From assembly GCA_019614645.1 (NCBI GenBank), contig JABWDB010000001.1, positions 21,059,501 to 21,123,500 of the forward strand: 64,000 bases of DNA. The letters run 5' to 3'. Both the position numbers and the translations under genes were made by a program. The notes beneath the pieces are model-generated. The model ran no database searches, had not been told where the DNA came from, and was given only the letters and a program-made list of their open reading frames with translations. Below, piece after piece: positions 14,298-28,454 of the stretch. Every line of letters begins with the position of its first letter. Position 1 is the stretch's first letter. The stretch comes from Stratiolaelaps scimitus. Lineage: Eukaryota; Arthropoda; Arachnida; Mesostigmata; Laelapidae.

Positions 14298-17200
14298 ATG
14301 CTGAATCAACGCGAGGTCGTGTTGCGTGTCCAGGCAGCAACAACTGCTGGTGAGTCGGTCTGGGTATGCGGCAGTACTCCGACACTCGGATGCTGGTGTG
14401 TCGACAATGCCCTCGCTATGACTCTGGAGGACCCGACCAGGTAAGCACTGACCGGTGCTGGTTGGAACCAGCGAAGCTTTGATGACCATTTCATGTACGT
14501 TATTCGACCGCCTAATCCGCATACGCGACAGAATGATCGCTCATGGGGAAGAGATCGCTCGCTCGACTGCACAGAAACTCGATCCTGTCTCTACAATCAT
14601 CGTGCGTGTATGTCCCATAAAAACGAGTTGCATAGGAACCCTATATTCAAGCACGGCTTCACTACAGCGAACCTGTCCATCCACCTAATGTGTGAATCAT
14701 CATTAATTAATTCATTCATTCATGCCTCGCTCGCACTGGCTTCACTCCACCTTGCAGTCACCTGTGGTCGGTGAAGGTACAGGTGCCAACGCAACGGTCC
14801 GTGGACTTCCGTTATCTCATCTGCCACGTACTGGATGGGGGTGAGCGGCTGGTTAGTCGCTGGGAGACCATCGTACACCCCCGGAGTATTTCGGCTAACG
14901 AGCTCACCATTGACCGGAACGCTGCTATCGACATCTTCGGCAGTTATGGTACGTTACTATGATGTGTGCAAATCCACGGTGAAGGCAACCTTCCCCCCCC
15001 GCCCAATGCATAAGGATCATTCAGACGAGTGCTGAATACTAATTGTATACGTAGTCTGTTTATTTTCCCTGCTCGTTGACCGACCACTGAATAGCTTTAG
15101 AGAGCATAAGATGTAGAATTTGTTGTTCCTGTGCATTATATGTTTACCTCTATGCTCATTTTGCGTTTCTGATGGATTAAGCGTTGCTTTGTTGTTGGAC
15201 GGATCCTAATCAGTAGTGGCTCTTGATCGCGTCTAGCTAGAGACCGCTGTGCTGGTCCAAGCAACTCATTGCGCTTAAGACCTATGATAAGGATGAGTTA
15301 CCGCTATTACTTAAGATAAACATAGCTTACTTATGTTGTATATATATACGTATGTATATTTTTTTGTCAGCGGGACCCATAAGATTGGTTATGATGTTAT
15401 CGGTAACGAGGTAAATCGCAACATTTTACAAACATTGAACAATCTAACCTATAATACCCTAGCAGTGATATTCACGATTGAGCCATCGTTCGAATACGGT
15501 ATGGTCACTAACTGCTACGCTGGCCACGCGTAACAGTGACCGGCAATAGTCGCCAGCTCCCCCCTCTCTCTGTGTATCTGTATCTGTCTATATGTTGGTC
15601 GACTCATTTCAAGTATGTTTTGCTGTACTTCTTACCAAGCTTCCTTTGTCATAGCAACCAAACACACAACCCCCCCGTGATCGTCTCATATCCAACAGGA
15701 ACGGTGCTTTCTTTCATTACTACTACCAGTACTACTGCCTATATATATATATATATGATGAGGATGATTAGGCACCATTTAGGCCGTTCTGATACCTCCT
15801 CAGTATCAATTTGCGTAAACGATCCTGCTCCGGCGTACATATGCATAGCTATAATACAATATGTGTGCATATATATATATTATACACGTAGGTTGTATTG
15901 TAGGCTGGCACCGTTGCTGTAGGCTGTTCTGTTCCGTGTTGTTCTCAAAAGCGTACTTTTCTACCTCCCCGCCTCACTTGATTACTGCCAGGGTTTGTGG
16001 GATCGTTGCGAAAACATGCATCGATGACCGTCGCCGACCATGCTTCAGGGTCTACGTACGACAGCAAACAGCCAACAAGCGTCGTAGACGAACAAGGGTC
16101 AAGTAGTCGAATCGACTCGATCCGATTTCCGGCCCTGTACGTTCTGGATCGATCTCGCGAAATGTATGCCAGCCAGCGTATGATGTTGTCGGCTCAGATA
16201 ACGTGAGCAGAAAAGGTGGCATCAATGGATCGAGCACACGCGCTTGACATTGTTACTGCCAATTGCTCAATCGGGCGCAGAGAGAAAACAGTTCGGCAGA
16301 ACAGAAAGATGCTGGTGGTGATGGTGGTGTAAGCTTCGGGATGGTGAGAGGATGCTGATGTGCGCGATTCGAGCACAAGGGGAGACGCTGGCCACTGGGA
16401 CCTCTCGGTCCACAGATGTCTATGGCCATCTCCTTCTTCCCGTCTGTTTGCCTAGGTTGCAGTGTGTGTGATCAGGGTGCTTGAACGGCTGAGCTCGATG
16501 TGACTCGATGCTCCGTCGCTGATGGCGTTCGCCTGATGCTGGTCACCGTGGAACTGCGACAAAGTATGTTTGTGTGTGCAGATGGTTCGGAACAGGTCCA
16601 GAAGGGCTGGCTCACCCACGAGAGCCTCGTGCAGCTCAAGTTCTTCGACAACCCCGTGTCTATCTGGAAGAAAAAGTTTCGCTCGGCCCGTATCTCGTAC
16701 CGCGTCTCGCCTATCGATCTGTCAAGGAAGATGAGTGGACTTCGTGAGCCAAATGTAAGTAGAATTTCGAACGCAATCAGATAACCTTCTGCTATAGGGT
16801 TGACTTATAGTGTAAACAATACAATACAATTTGAAAAAATGCAGAGGAAATTCCTACGCAATGCTTGGGTTTAGAAAGCAATGCAGGACGAAGCATGATG
16901 CTGTCTGTTGCAGTGGAACGTTTAAAGGTAGATATTAAATATAATCTTAGAAGAATAATGAAAAATAAAGCGATGTTTGGCAGCAATAGAAAAGCTTGTA
17001 CTGTAACCGAAATTCACGACAGATTCTCAACGAGTGACGAACTTTTACCCATGGCGCGTCACCGACATTCGTTCACCACGTGACGTATAATAATAATAAT
17101 AATAATAATGTGATATATATACCATTTCTATCACAACAAAATAATAAAACGATTCTTAACAATAGTACAGGACAAGTCGGAAGTCTTGGTACATCTGGCC

Positions 17201-20200
17201 AAATTGACCTGCTTTGGTCGACGTCTGTAATGACACAGAAGTCGTCTACTCAGATTGTTTAGACGTAGACATGTATACAGAGACAAACAGACAAATATAC
17301 ATTATACGCATAGTTATTCCGAGCTAGCCTCGATTCGTTCACGTCTCTGCGTAGGCTTCACAGGCTGTCGCGGGCTGTCTCTGGCAGCAGAGGTCTCATT
17401 CGACGATAAGACACATAGTGGCGATATCTAGCGAAACAATTCTCTCTCTCTCGCGCGCGCGCGCGCCTGTTTCGCTCTCACTCGCCCTAGCGACGATAGG
17501 AAGGGTGTCCCAATAAAAGCATCCCAACAATCATGACGAGCGTTGCAGGCGCCGACGGCAGCACAAGCCTCGAAGCGATCTAATCTTATCGTTATCCTCG
17601 CTGTAGTACGTTCTCGCTGCAGGAGGGTCAATCGTAAGAAGTTGGCATTAATCTGGCTCGAGAGGCTTGATGCAACGTCTACCATTCGTATTGTCGATTT
17701 TTTCTTGTACGGCCGCACTGTTATCACCTGTAAACCTACGATAGGGCAAAGCTTGAGGAGTCCAAAGTGCGCAAATCGCGCGGGGTCCAAAGAGTGTATC
17801 TAATAGCCAGGGACGCTCCTACGAGAAAAAGGTTTCGAGCGACGAGTATGACGAAACCAAAAGAAACCTGATGAAAAATGATAAGAAAACACTGTACTGA
17901 TGGAGATGCGGTGACAGTAGTCGTCAAGCAGCATTGAAGAAAAGAGTGAAATATCGTCGGTGTGGGGTTTGTCGAAAAAAAACGGCTTCATATCAAAAGC
18001 GTGATTACTCGTTGTCGCACAACAGCGAGTGATAATTCTCGTAATTGTCCTTTTAACACATTGGCATCGGTGAGTGGCGTGCACTTGTCGGATAAGCAAA
18101 TATGAACACGTGGTCGCTTTGATAAACAGAGGCTTGACACTTCTGTGAACGCGGCGACGGCCAAGTGGTCTCTGGCTGCAAGAAGCCGGAGGGCGCAGGT
18201 TCGAGTCCCGCGACCTGGTGATGACATATATAAGAGAACTTAGTCATTGTGAAACTGCAGTTCCTTTAATAAACCGCTATATAAGCTTTACTTTGTTTTG
18301 CTGTTATGAGCGGTATGACAGCCTAATACCAATTGGTTAATATTAGTTGAAGGCCAGTTTTGCGAGTGATCATAATAATTAAATGTCAATGCATTCGAGT
18401 TGCCATTCGCTCTCTAACAACAAACCAGATGAGCAGTGGGGCCTTGAGAGGCAGGTTTATTCGGTATGTCTCAAACTCGACCCCTCCGCCCGCCACGTAT
18501 TGTCCAGCTTACCTTGTTGACAGCCGACTATAATCAATTCAGAATAACCCTTCAAAGCGCCGCCCTCTTGAACCCCATCCACACGTGTCGCGTTTTCGGT
18601 GAAGTAGTCTCTCTTCCACTGGTGTACCTTGTGCAGCTACTTACCCTAAGAATATCTCCCTTTTTTCCCATTTTATCTAGTCCAGTCAAGTTTACAGATC
18701 ATCGGGCAGCTCATTGAGCCGCTGTCGCTATGCAGCTGGAGTAGATTAACGAGGGAGTCGCAGCGTAGATTGGCAGCATAAGTCCGAAAGGAACAGTATG
18801 GGTAGGATTCGTGTAGATTTTCGGATGTCTCTTCGGACCATTGTGTGTATGGTAGCTCGCAACTTTAGATTCACTCTTGTCGTATGCTATTGGCTTTGCC
18901 GTTGTAGCGGCTCGAAACGGACTGTCGATAGGAGGCTACGCAAGACTGCAAAATAGATATGGTAGTAGCAGTCGTTGAGATAATGTCTAGCCAAAGGATT
19001 GTAAAGATTATCCACCTTTGCACTGTTGTTTCAGGGTGGATATTAACAAGTGAACCCTAGGAATCATTTCTCATCAGGAATCATATATTTTATAGTTGAA
19101 ATATATTTTATGTACGGTGTTATATACCTTATCACAAATTAAGTACATGCGCGTTTTGCTTTAAGAGACAGTCGTAAGTATCACCGAACTCTACATCGGT
19201 AATATTGACAAATGTAATAGCGCACAGGGGTAGTAAACGGTGTTTGAGTTTGTTCGTACACTAGAGTAGTGGCGTTGAATTATTTTATGTACAGCCTGTA
19301 CGGTGTCAATCGAAATGTCCTATTGAGGAAAACTCCGTAAAATGCCAATGTCAACATGCTAGTCTTCGCCTGGATAAGACTCGATCTGGCACAGCTACTA
19401 GCTACCGTTATGAGTCCGAATTCGTTTCTGGGCCAATAGGCTTCCAATTTAGCTCTCTGCCATCGAACCTTCTGTCGATGTAAGGCTCGCCACCACTGAC
19501 CTGCAAACGTTAATCATGTCAATGATCGCTCACTTGACAGCAGTGCATTGAATTGTTAGTTAGCATATCATTTTGAATAGTTAACGGTTGTATCGCTGTT
19601 TTGTGTCCATTGTCCATAACGTGCATATCGTAACCTAACCAAGGGGATATTTCTCCGATTCCTATCATTTCAGTCATCACTCGCGTCACTGGGCGAAGAC
19701 AGTGAACAACAATCGAACTTCAGTGACCAGGGCGATGGGAGATTCCCGTCCGTCGAGGTGGCCGTCATGACCGATGGCCAGGACGATTTTCAATCCCAGG
19801 GACAGTTTGGAACGATTCACCGCGCTGACAGCTTTGTCGTCGCCCAGGCACTTACGCTAAACCCGCATACATTGGTCCGTTTATAGTCTGGCAACTTGCT
19901 TATCAATATATATATATTTGGTGTATATGTGATTTGTATAATTAGCAACTATATCATAGGTACACTCACCATACGCATTAACTGAAATTACCGTGATAAC
20001 AAATCCAATTGAGTTATATGCAATTTGATCGAAGTGACGAAATCAGATGTATTACTCGGCTTTCTCGATTGCGTTCAATGCGTATCATTTAGGCGTTCAT
20101 GGTTGATTTCTACGTGTGGCCAGCGGAACGCGACGCTCTCGATGACATGTCGGGTGGTCCGCCCGAAATGCCGGAACACATCGGCTTCGCCTACCTCATC

Positions 20201-23200
20201 CCGTCGAATATGCAGGGTTCAAACGGAAACGTCACCATTCCAATTACGGGCAACAGGTACCAAATATCGTCCCATTGTCGTCTATGAGGCGGTGTTTTCG
20301 CAGGAGAACGTTCGCTTGCCTGTTACGGATATTATCTACGTGTGATTCTGTGGCTGTGTGTGTGTGTGTGTGCGGCCGTGTGTCAGATTGTTGTATAGAC
20401 GATCAACTCGCGTAGAGAGCAGCAGGTGACCGCTTCCGGTTGGCAATGCGCACTTTATGATGTTTGTCGAATGGTCAAGAGGAAATGTTTATTGTTATTT
20501 TGCAAAAGATGTTACCGTAGATCCCTCCGAGGCAAAATATGGATCGTTTTTTTTATAGGCGTGCAAATGCCAACTTTGACAGAACAAGTCATATTGTTTT
20601 TGATGCTTCAATTGAATTAGACCCGAACCGTGCGCCTTTGGCTGGCTTGGCCGCTGCTGTACTCGACTGAGCTGCCTTGCTGCACTCAATTTCAGTTCGT
20701 AATAATAATAATATTGCTAATTGAAACCGAAGAGGAGGAATTTCGTACAACGCAAATTTCGCACACTTGCTAGATAGACCAAAATAGTCTCTGTACGGTC
20801 TGTCCGTTCTTTGGTCTCAAGGGCGAAGAATATTTCGCTAAAAGCAGCTTTACTTCAATTGTGATATATATAGCTCGTTCCAGTACTATTTTCCACTCCT
20901 CCCGTCACAAAGCGATGCCCGAAAGGGTGCAGGACAATGTCCCAATGACTGATGCGTGTAATGTTCATATTTCCGCTTATAATGGAGAACATTTGGTGAC
21001 CCAATAAAACCTAAAATACCACAGTATGATATGGGGCCAGTTAGCACAGATGACGTTGCATATATATATCTGGCCAGAAGGCACACTGTGCCTTGCAGTA
21101 TTCAAAATGAAAAGCGGATGGAAAATCCGTCAACGTAACGTTGGCAATGGCGATAACGTAATGCATTGACGTATCCCTCATCATACGTCAACCTTCCTCT
21201 GTTTTCATTAAATAAGTCGCTTTTCAACGTGTTTCAGTCAAGAACCACCTGCCTTGTCGATATACACAGCATATGCATAACTATTGCGTCTCCTAATGAC
21301 TTTCATTTATAGACACCATCCTATCGGAGAGCTGACCCTTCGCTATCTGATCGTCAAGCCACTTAAAGGATACACCTGCTCAGCCGAGCTCACCTTTTCG
21401 AAGTTCTGGAAACGCCATAAGCGTGGCCTTGATGTTGGCCATCGCGGGGCCGGAAATGCCCGACGAACGGATATTAAGAAAGATAAACACCTCCCATCGT
21501 CGGCGAAGGTGACGGGTCTCAGTCATTCTAGCTAGAACATCATAAAGCGACGCTGCTGTGAATCGCAGCACTATTTTCGGTTGTTGCAATGAAGTATCAG
21601 TACAGGATGATTAATAATCGAATCTCATGTTGTATCGTGCACTGCTCCCTGTTGCGGCACAGTGACAATTCAACGAAAGCACGGATGCAATACTTGTATA
21701 CGTGGTCTTGTATACGTGTATACGTGTTCATTCAAGCTAACTAATTCATATTGCTTATTTCTGTACTGGGCATATCCTTCCGAGATATGACGAAATCTCA
21801 TTATCGACCTTGATTGACATGCTGTGCGACGTACGATTATGGAAATACGTAATGGAGACGTCATTCAAAATTGTTTCGCAAGTCGCATCGATTGCACTTG
21901 AATGCTATTCGACAATGAATAATTAAATCTCGAACACGAATTCTATGCCCGCCCCCCGCGGCGATACACAGGTGGAGAATGTTCTGGAGAACACAGTGGC
22001 CTCATTCAACTATGCCGCGCGCCACGGAGCCGATATGGTCGAACTGGATGTACAGCTGTCAAAAGACAAGGTGCCCGTTATCTATCATGACTTTCATATT
22101 AACATCGCTATTAAGAAGCGCCGACGTATGGGCAATGAGGAGGAGCCGCTTACCGTGGCCGTCAAGGACCTCACAGCGCAGCAACTCCACGATCTCAAGC
22201 TACAACCGGCTGAACGACATGCCGAAGCGCGGCTCGAGTTCACCGATGAGGATATCGACGACAACCAGCCGTTCCCAACACTGAAGACCATTTTAACGGT
22301 AAGCTCATTCATAGTGTAGTACAATATATATGTTCGATGGTAATGGTGACGCGTTCGGCAACGCTGCCGTCATGATCCTATAAGGCCAAGGTGTTGTATC
22401 CTTGATATTCCTTGATCCTTGATATTGAAGGTCATAACACAAGGGAATCAATCTGTTGAGAAATTATCGTATCGACACACGGAGACCTTCAGCCATATTA
22501 AGTAAAAGTGAATTCAATAGAAGAACACCCGAGTTGAATCAATTCACCGCCTGTCCACCTATCGATCTTCCCTGGCTAATCCATTTATCAAACTTTTGCA
22601 CGTTATTGTTTTTCTCCTCTGTATTTCATCTCATTTTACGAAATAAACGAACTCCGCACAGGCAGTGGATGGTCGTGTCGGCTGCAATGTTGAAATCAAG
22701 GCTCCAATGCAGTATGCCGATGGCAGCTGGGAGCTGGACTATCCGTTCGACATGAACGAATATCTGGACATCATCCTAAGCGAGCTACTGCAGCACTCCG
22801 GGGACCGATTTATTCTGCTGTCGTGTTTTCATCCCGATGTGTGCACCATGATTCGATACAAGCAGAACAAGTATCCATTGCTGTTCCTCACACAAGGCGT
22901 GACCACGAAGTATCCCTCCTACAAGGTAAATGCAACATAGCTATTGGTTGACGCGATTCGCGTTAACTTCACTTCAGGCTCTTAGCTCTAAATGTACTAT
23001 GTATAAATTGACACGTGCGTGCTAAGTGTTTGCGGAAACTCGCCTCCGCGTGCGCTTACCAATATAATTACCAGGTGAGAGTGTCAATTCGAATTCCCGC
23101 TCTTGGCTTTTCTCGGCGTTGCTAACGCTGTCGAACTCGGAATTCGCAGGATCCACGAACCGCCAGCGCTCGAATGGCGGCCTACTTTGCCAAAACTACG

Positions 23201-24645
23201 GGAATCCTTGGCGTGAACGCGCACACCGAAGAGCTACTGGCCAATCCCGACTGCATCACATTGGTCAAGAACAAGAAGTTGGTCTTGTTCTGTTGGGGCG
23301 AGGACAATAACACCACCGAGGCAATTGAGGCCCTAAAGCGGAAGGGAGTCGACGGCGTGATCTACGACAAGTTAGTATTGACAGTGATCAGCTGATGTTA
23401 TTGTTATTAAGCATATACGAGGTGCGGCACCCCAGTTTTCCATATGGCTTCATCGACCAAGGGATGGACTTGGATATTTGCATTTACCTCATTCTATTCT
23501 TCAGAAATGAAGGGGACCAGATCACCACAACGACCGGAAAACAAACCCAACACCTAACAATCCTATGTGACCTTATAGCTTTTCATGCTCACCAGTTTCA
23601 ATGGAGTATACGACAGAAAATAATGACGGTGACGTGACGCCATATACACAATAAGCATATGCGCGTGAATGGTGCTGAGTTTTGTATATCTGGCGTTCTC
23701 TTGTCAGAAATTACATAATAATGAGCATCGGTTCCGCGTTACAAACATTTCAGAATCGATGTTATTCTATCAAATCGTCGACGTTCGCAGGTGCAAAGGT
23801 GAACATCTCTTTACCCTGTTTTTACACTGACATCCCTGATTGACTCCCGTGATGGTTCGGAAGTTTAGTCAATCAACAACAACAACAAAAATAGAGAAAA
23901 CCGTTTGACAGCCTTGCATTGTGTTCCACTGACGGAAATGTCCTGGCCTTAATATTCACCCCCCAATCCCTGGTAGTACAGCCACAATTTGTCTAAAGCT
24001 TGAATGCGCCCTACAGCTAAGTAACAATAACAGATGCATTATTCCGTGTGTGTCGGATATGCGCTCCAATATAATGTTCTGCGTGCAATACAAGTGAGTA
24101 AGTATGTATGCAACTATTTAGCAGGTTGCCGACACTCCCGACCGTAGATGAGCAATGCTCACCGCTCAACATCACCTCACTCGAACCCACCCGGCACAGA
24201 GGGCATACGCGGATTTCGATAATAATGTCGGATACGCGGATATCCCACATCGCCATGAGATGATTAGCGATGGTCCCTTCCCAATGCTAATTAATGTCAC
24301 AACTGTCGATTATCATTGTTCGTTGTGCTGACCTTTGCCTCATTGTTTTATCTGTGTTTCAGGGTCGATTGCTTGATTGATGGCGACCGACAGGAGGTCT
24401 ACCTGATGCAGCCGATGATGGCTTCCGAGATGCTCGAAGCGGCCAAATCCTGCCATTTCCAAACGGCAGAAGGTGCTCCAGGCTCCGTCGGTCCGACAAA
24501 TTCGAGCCCTGTCGCCACAGTGAACGCAGTCGCTCCACCCGCAGCGCCTCTGGTAGCTGCCGGCATCTCGTCGCCGGTCGACAGTCCCACCTCGTTCACC
24601 AACTTCCAGCGTCCCTTCCAGGCCATCACGACTGGCACGTCATAG
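14298..24645 (+). CDS. GPCPD1: Glycerophosphocholine phosphodiesterase GPCPD1 homologue (CBM20 + GDPD), 10 exons
   Basis: Predicted to hydrolyse glycerophosphocholine to choline and glycerol-3-phosphate in the cytosol (family knowledge). Exons: 14298-14440, 14758-14948, 16582-16754, 19674-19874, 20093-20256, 21313-21508, 21972-22298, 22662-22925, 23150-23370, 24363-24645. All junctions are GT-AG and phase-consistent, giving 720 aa against about 672 in human. Exons 1-3 encode a CBM20 domain (RWET..PRSI block in exon 2). Exons 6-9 form the GDPD barrel: GHRGAGN at 333-339 (His334), LENT at 361-364, metal ligands Glu380 and Asp382 in VELDV, YHD near 395, NVEIK at 474-478 and FCWGED near the end. 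The last ~75 residues are Ser/Pro/Ala-rich. The ATG at 14298 follows an in-frame TAG whose last two bases could also be a splice acceptor, so a 5' UTR exon may lie upstream. The acceptor of exon 5 was chosen because it restores the family's NPHTL-AFMVDF continuity. Intron 3 (2.9 kb) holds a SINE-like copy. Confidence 0.93.
18150..18280 (+). mobile_element. tRNA-derived SINE-like element, copy 1
   Basis: A tRNA-like head has an A-box-like GGCCAAGTGGTC at 18159-18170 and a perfect pol III B box GGTTCGAGTCC at 18198-18208, followed by a body TAAGAGAACTT...CATTG...AAACTGCAGTTCCTTTAATAAACCGC. The body and B-box region match, base for base over long runs, two other places in the window (46195-46335 and 62443-62490, both minus strand). 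It lies in GPCPD1 intron 3, same strand as the gene. The A box resembles Ser/Leu tRNAs, but no intact anticodon arm folds, so it is not a functional tRNA. Boundaries are approximate; no target-site duplication was identified. Confidence 0.65.
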
Positions 24646-25134
24646 ACAAAATTTGGAAAACAGCGGAATTCACAGCTGTGCGGTTGGATTATCGCAGGGA
24701 ACGGGATGCGCGTATGCATTGTCCAGCACAACGCCACTTCAGCTATGCAACGTGTCAAACAATGAGACACGCGGAGACTGGCGAGCGAAAACAGGCGGAG
24801 TCTGCTACGATGACGAAAAAATGATGATGGCTGGGGGGGGGGTAGATGGCGGGAAGAAGAAGGTGGGGAATGGGACGGACTGAGAACAAGCATCTAACTA
24901 ACTCCTTTGAACGCATGAAGTGCTTAAAAATGGAGCCTCTGCGCCGAACTCGGTTGCGTAAACTGCAGAGTGAACTGGAGAGGTATGTATTGCCAATGCA
25001 AGCAAAAGCGGTGGACGACAAAAATACATAAGAACAATTCGCCTCTTGCATCAGAAAAGAAGCGGTTTATCCTCCCCGCAATGACGGGAAGCAACAGGAC
25101 GAAGATACCTGCAGCATATATATATATTATATAA

Positions 25135-25165
<31 letters not shown>

Positions 25166-25302
25166 TGAAGTAAAATGTGGACGCGGGATTTGGAAACTAC
25201 TCAATTGCTATTGTTGTGCTATTGCTGTGTAATGCTTAGATCGTTTGCGCATTCCGCCTTGTCTCCACCCTCTCGCCAGAATTGCCTTCATCCTATTGGC
25301 GG

Positions 25303-25308
25303 AATAAA
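25303..25308 (+). terminator. Possible GPCPD1 poly(A) signal
   Basis: AATAAA about 660 bp after the GPCPD1 stop. Other signals may be used; the 3' UTR length is unknown. Confidence 0.25.
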
Positions 25309-26017
25309 CGCAGGTCTGCGTAACGTCGCAGTACCTGCAGTCGAAGTACATGAAATCGATTCGATGGAGCTGTGTGGACATTATGACGATTGCGACTACG
25401 AGAAATCGGTGTTCAATAACCGACCAGCCGGTTAGGATGATGCCGATTCATGCTGCAAAATGGTGCCAGATATACAGGAAAGGAACGAAGGGGTCAAGAT
25501 GCACAGTGAAGCTCACGGAAGACGTTGCTTAAGTGTCATACGGATCTCTCAACCCCGAACCGAGAGAGAGAGAGAGTAGTTGTGTAGACTCTGAAAAAAG
25601 GAAAATATAATACTTGCTAAAATGCGTCTGGATACAGGGGCTGGTAGAGTTTATAGGTTGTAGATTGGACGAAACTGCTTCTTCATATAAAGTGTTACTA
25701 CGAAGATAGCTTGACTAGGCAATAACGAAGAGAACTCTTAAGCCATCTCTCATCGAGTTGAATGCTGTCAATCGGAGGGCGAAAGCCGCACTGAGCGCTC
25801 GCATAGAAGCTAGTGATGGTGACAACAAGCGGCAGTGTTTCAATGATACGACAACAACTAATCAATATATTGTATTCTGTCTCTTGAATAAGTAATAGGG
25901 TAGTGGCTCTAGTTGATCTAGACCACTGACTGACAGACTTTGATCTATTGTGAACATTGCGTGTCATCTATCGAAACTTTGCATATAGGCAATATTTGCT
26001 ATTATACGCCCTACACA

Positions 26018-26182
26018 CTCACTCACGTCTATATATATATATATATATTTAGAATATTGCCCATGTATGGTCCCCTAGTTATCTCCTAAAACGTCTCTAT
26101 CTAAACGCATATATATATATATATATATATATATAGAAAGGTTCCTCATAACTGAGGTGATAAGATTCAATAACGCAGAAGA

Positions 26183-26230
<48 letters not shown>

Positions 26231-26234
26231 TATT
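26018..26234. repeat. Cluster of three (AT)n tracts
   Basis: Alternating AT runs at about 26031-26049, 26109-26134 and 26188-26233 in the region between the convergent GPCPD1 and PRPF4 genes. Confidence 0.9.
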
Positions 26235-26773
26235 ATGGAAGATTATAGCCTTGTACTATAAGATATCAACAACTCGTGTTGATATGTTGCTGTATTGATG
26301 CCTGAGGACGCATCAAAAAGCGAATGCAAGAGGACGCTGTATATACCAAACATCCCCCATAGGCCACCAGCATGTTAAGAAGACATTAAGCCCGGAGAAC
26401 AGGCGGCTATTCTATTTGCCGGTAAACTTGAGCTTTGTGAGCGATTGATTCGCACAAACATCTAGCGAAAGCAGAGGGCGTATATTTCTTTCGATGCCCA
26501 TATGGCATCGCCACTCGATATGTTGATATCTCTACGGCTCTGTCTCTCGCGACACCAGACCATGCACGCTCGATCTCCAAAAGCCAAGATCGACAAGTCC
26601 AGCAGGTGTGGGCGCTTATTCTGTTCTCAATGTGTACATTCACAAACAAACATTCATTTCGGAAGCAATAGGTAAACTGAGATCAATGAATACGAACAGC
26701 CAAGTACACTTATCTAACTAACAGTGAGGGTGTGACTAAGTGTACGAATAACAATTGTATATATTTTTATATG

Positions 26774-26930
26774 AACAACAGACAACAACAGCAACAACTA
26801 TACCAGTAGCAGCAACAACAACAACAACAGCAAAAACAGCAACAGCAACAACAATGGCAACAACAACAACATCAATAACAGCAACAACAACAAACCACAT
26901 CAAGAAAACAACAACAAAAACGGTTCGTGT
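26774..26930. repeat. Degenerate (CAA)n/(CAG) tract
   Basis: About 150 bp of CAA repeats interspersed with CAG, ATA and CCA. The plus-strand frame would be Thr-rich and the minus-strand frame Val-rich; neither looks like a real protein. It is followed at 27300-27480 by ATT/GTA/TAA-type trinucleotide runs. Confidence 0.9.
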
Positions 26931-28434
26931 TGTCGGTCGTGGCCGTCCCAGTGTCGGCCTTTGGTATTTCACGCAGGCAACGACATGATTGTTCGATAAA
27001 ATCACGCAAGCGTGAACATAATAACTACGACAACAAGGAAAACGGGCGAATAATAATTATACCAATACGAATAATTGTATGAATAACGCCACCAATGAGA
27101 AGCAGATCGGCGAACATTGCCGAACTTGATTGAGCAGCAGCGCTGAATAATTACCATTGTTATTATTAAATTGCTATGATGATTATTATATAACATTATG
27201 ATTATCGGGTTCCCAATTTGTGCGCATGACTTGGAAAACTATAGAGACTATAACGTGCTCCTAAATTCCCCTCAACAGGTGGGACAGCGTCAATACTGTC
27301 CAATCAACAATATTATTATTATTACTATTATTATTATAATAATAATTATTCTAATTCTTTAGTAGTAGTAGTATGGTAGTAGAAGTAGTATTTTAATTAA
27401 CAACAAGTATAACAGTGGTTAAAACTGTGTAGCAATTCAGATTCATGATAAAAATAATAATAATAATAATGACGATGGTGGTGGTGATGCTGATGACGAT
27501 AATGATGATGAAGACTGAAAATGATGGGCGAGAATTTGCTGAAATTGACAATGATGAGAACCAATCATGAATGATAACCAACCACGAGCGATAGAAAAAG
27601 AATGACAGGAGAAGCCAACGAGAAAGAAAGAAAGCAAGAGAGAGAGAGAGGGGAGAGAGAGTGTGAATGTTTAACTAAACTTATACACCAAATCTGTGTC
27701 TTGCTACTCGGCTCTAGTCCACTAGACTATCCTATCCACAATGGTCCGACTACTGTTGAGATCATCGCGCCTCGATGATGACTGTTATACCCCCAGCCAA
27801 CAAACAAACAAGCAAAAACAGCACGCGATAAAACGAAACTCACGTCTATGCGTGCACCGTCCTCAACACGATATAGCTAAGGTTTTTTTTCTATATCTCT
27901 GAGCATCGATTGAATCTCGAGGCAAGATGATCTCTCCTGAGAGGATTTTTCACACCTTCTATAATAATAACGTATTAGCGAACAACATGGATTGAGACTT
28001 GTGCAGAATCTAGCATATTTATATATTGCTTTTTTTCGCCTATTTTAGTCGTGGTTTTTTTTGGCATACAATTGGTAGTTTATATATAAGGTATAATTCT
28101 AGTGGAGGGTTGCGTTAGGAGAAACATAATAGAACTAACGAACACATATATTTATTTGTTTAGTTCCACTTCCCATTTACTACATGCTTATAGGCAACGG
28201 TTTTCCAAGCCATCCTTTCGAGTCCCTTAGACAAGCATCCAGTACTGGATATTCGTTTTAAATCAATGACTCGGAACTTGTAACACCTTATTTATCAAGA
28301 GCAGTGTTCGGTGACGAAACTGCATTAGTTGCGTGAGGACTACTTGAGGTCATCAGGGTCTCCGGGTGGAATCACGTAACATCAAGATTGATCAAGGAAT
28401 GCTCGAGGCGCGTTCAAGAAAATATATTTTTATA

Positions 28435-28454
28435 TTTATTATTATTTATTTATT
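28435..28454 (-). terminator. Candidate PRPF4 poly(A) signals
   Basis: Three AATAAA hexamers (TTTATT on the plus strand, at 28435, 28445 and 28449) lie about 110-130 bp after the PRPF4 stop codon, a normal distance for a short 3' UTR. Confidence 0.5.

Noticed and set aside
18150..18223. A functional tRNA gene
   Set aside because: A and B boxes are present, but no 5-bp anticodon stem with a 7-base loop or closed acceptor stem can be drawn, and the body continues into a repeat shared with two other loci.
24399..24893. 164-aa minus-strand frame
   Set aside because: It lies largely antisense to the GPCPD1 last exon; the plus-strand frame is supported by splice phase and homology.
26736..27005. 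Thr-rich and Val-rich frames over the CAA tract as a repeat protein
   Set aside because: They are two readings of one trinucleotide microsatellite downstream of GPCPD1, with no flanking coding signal.
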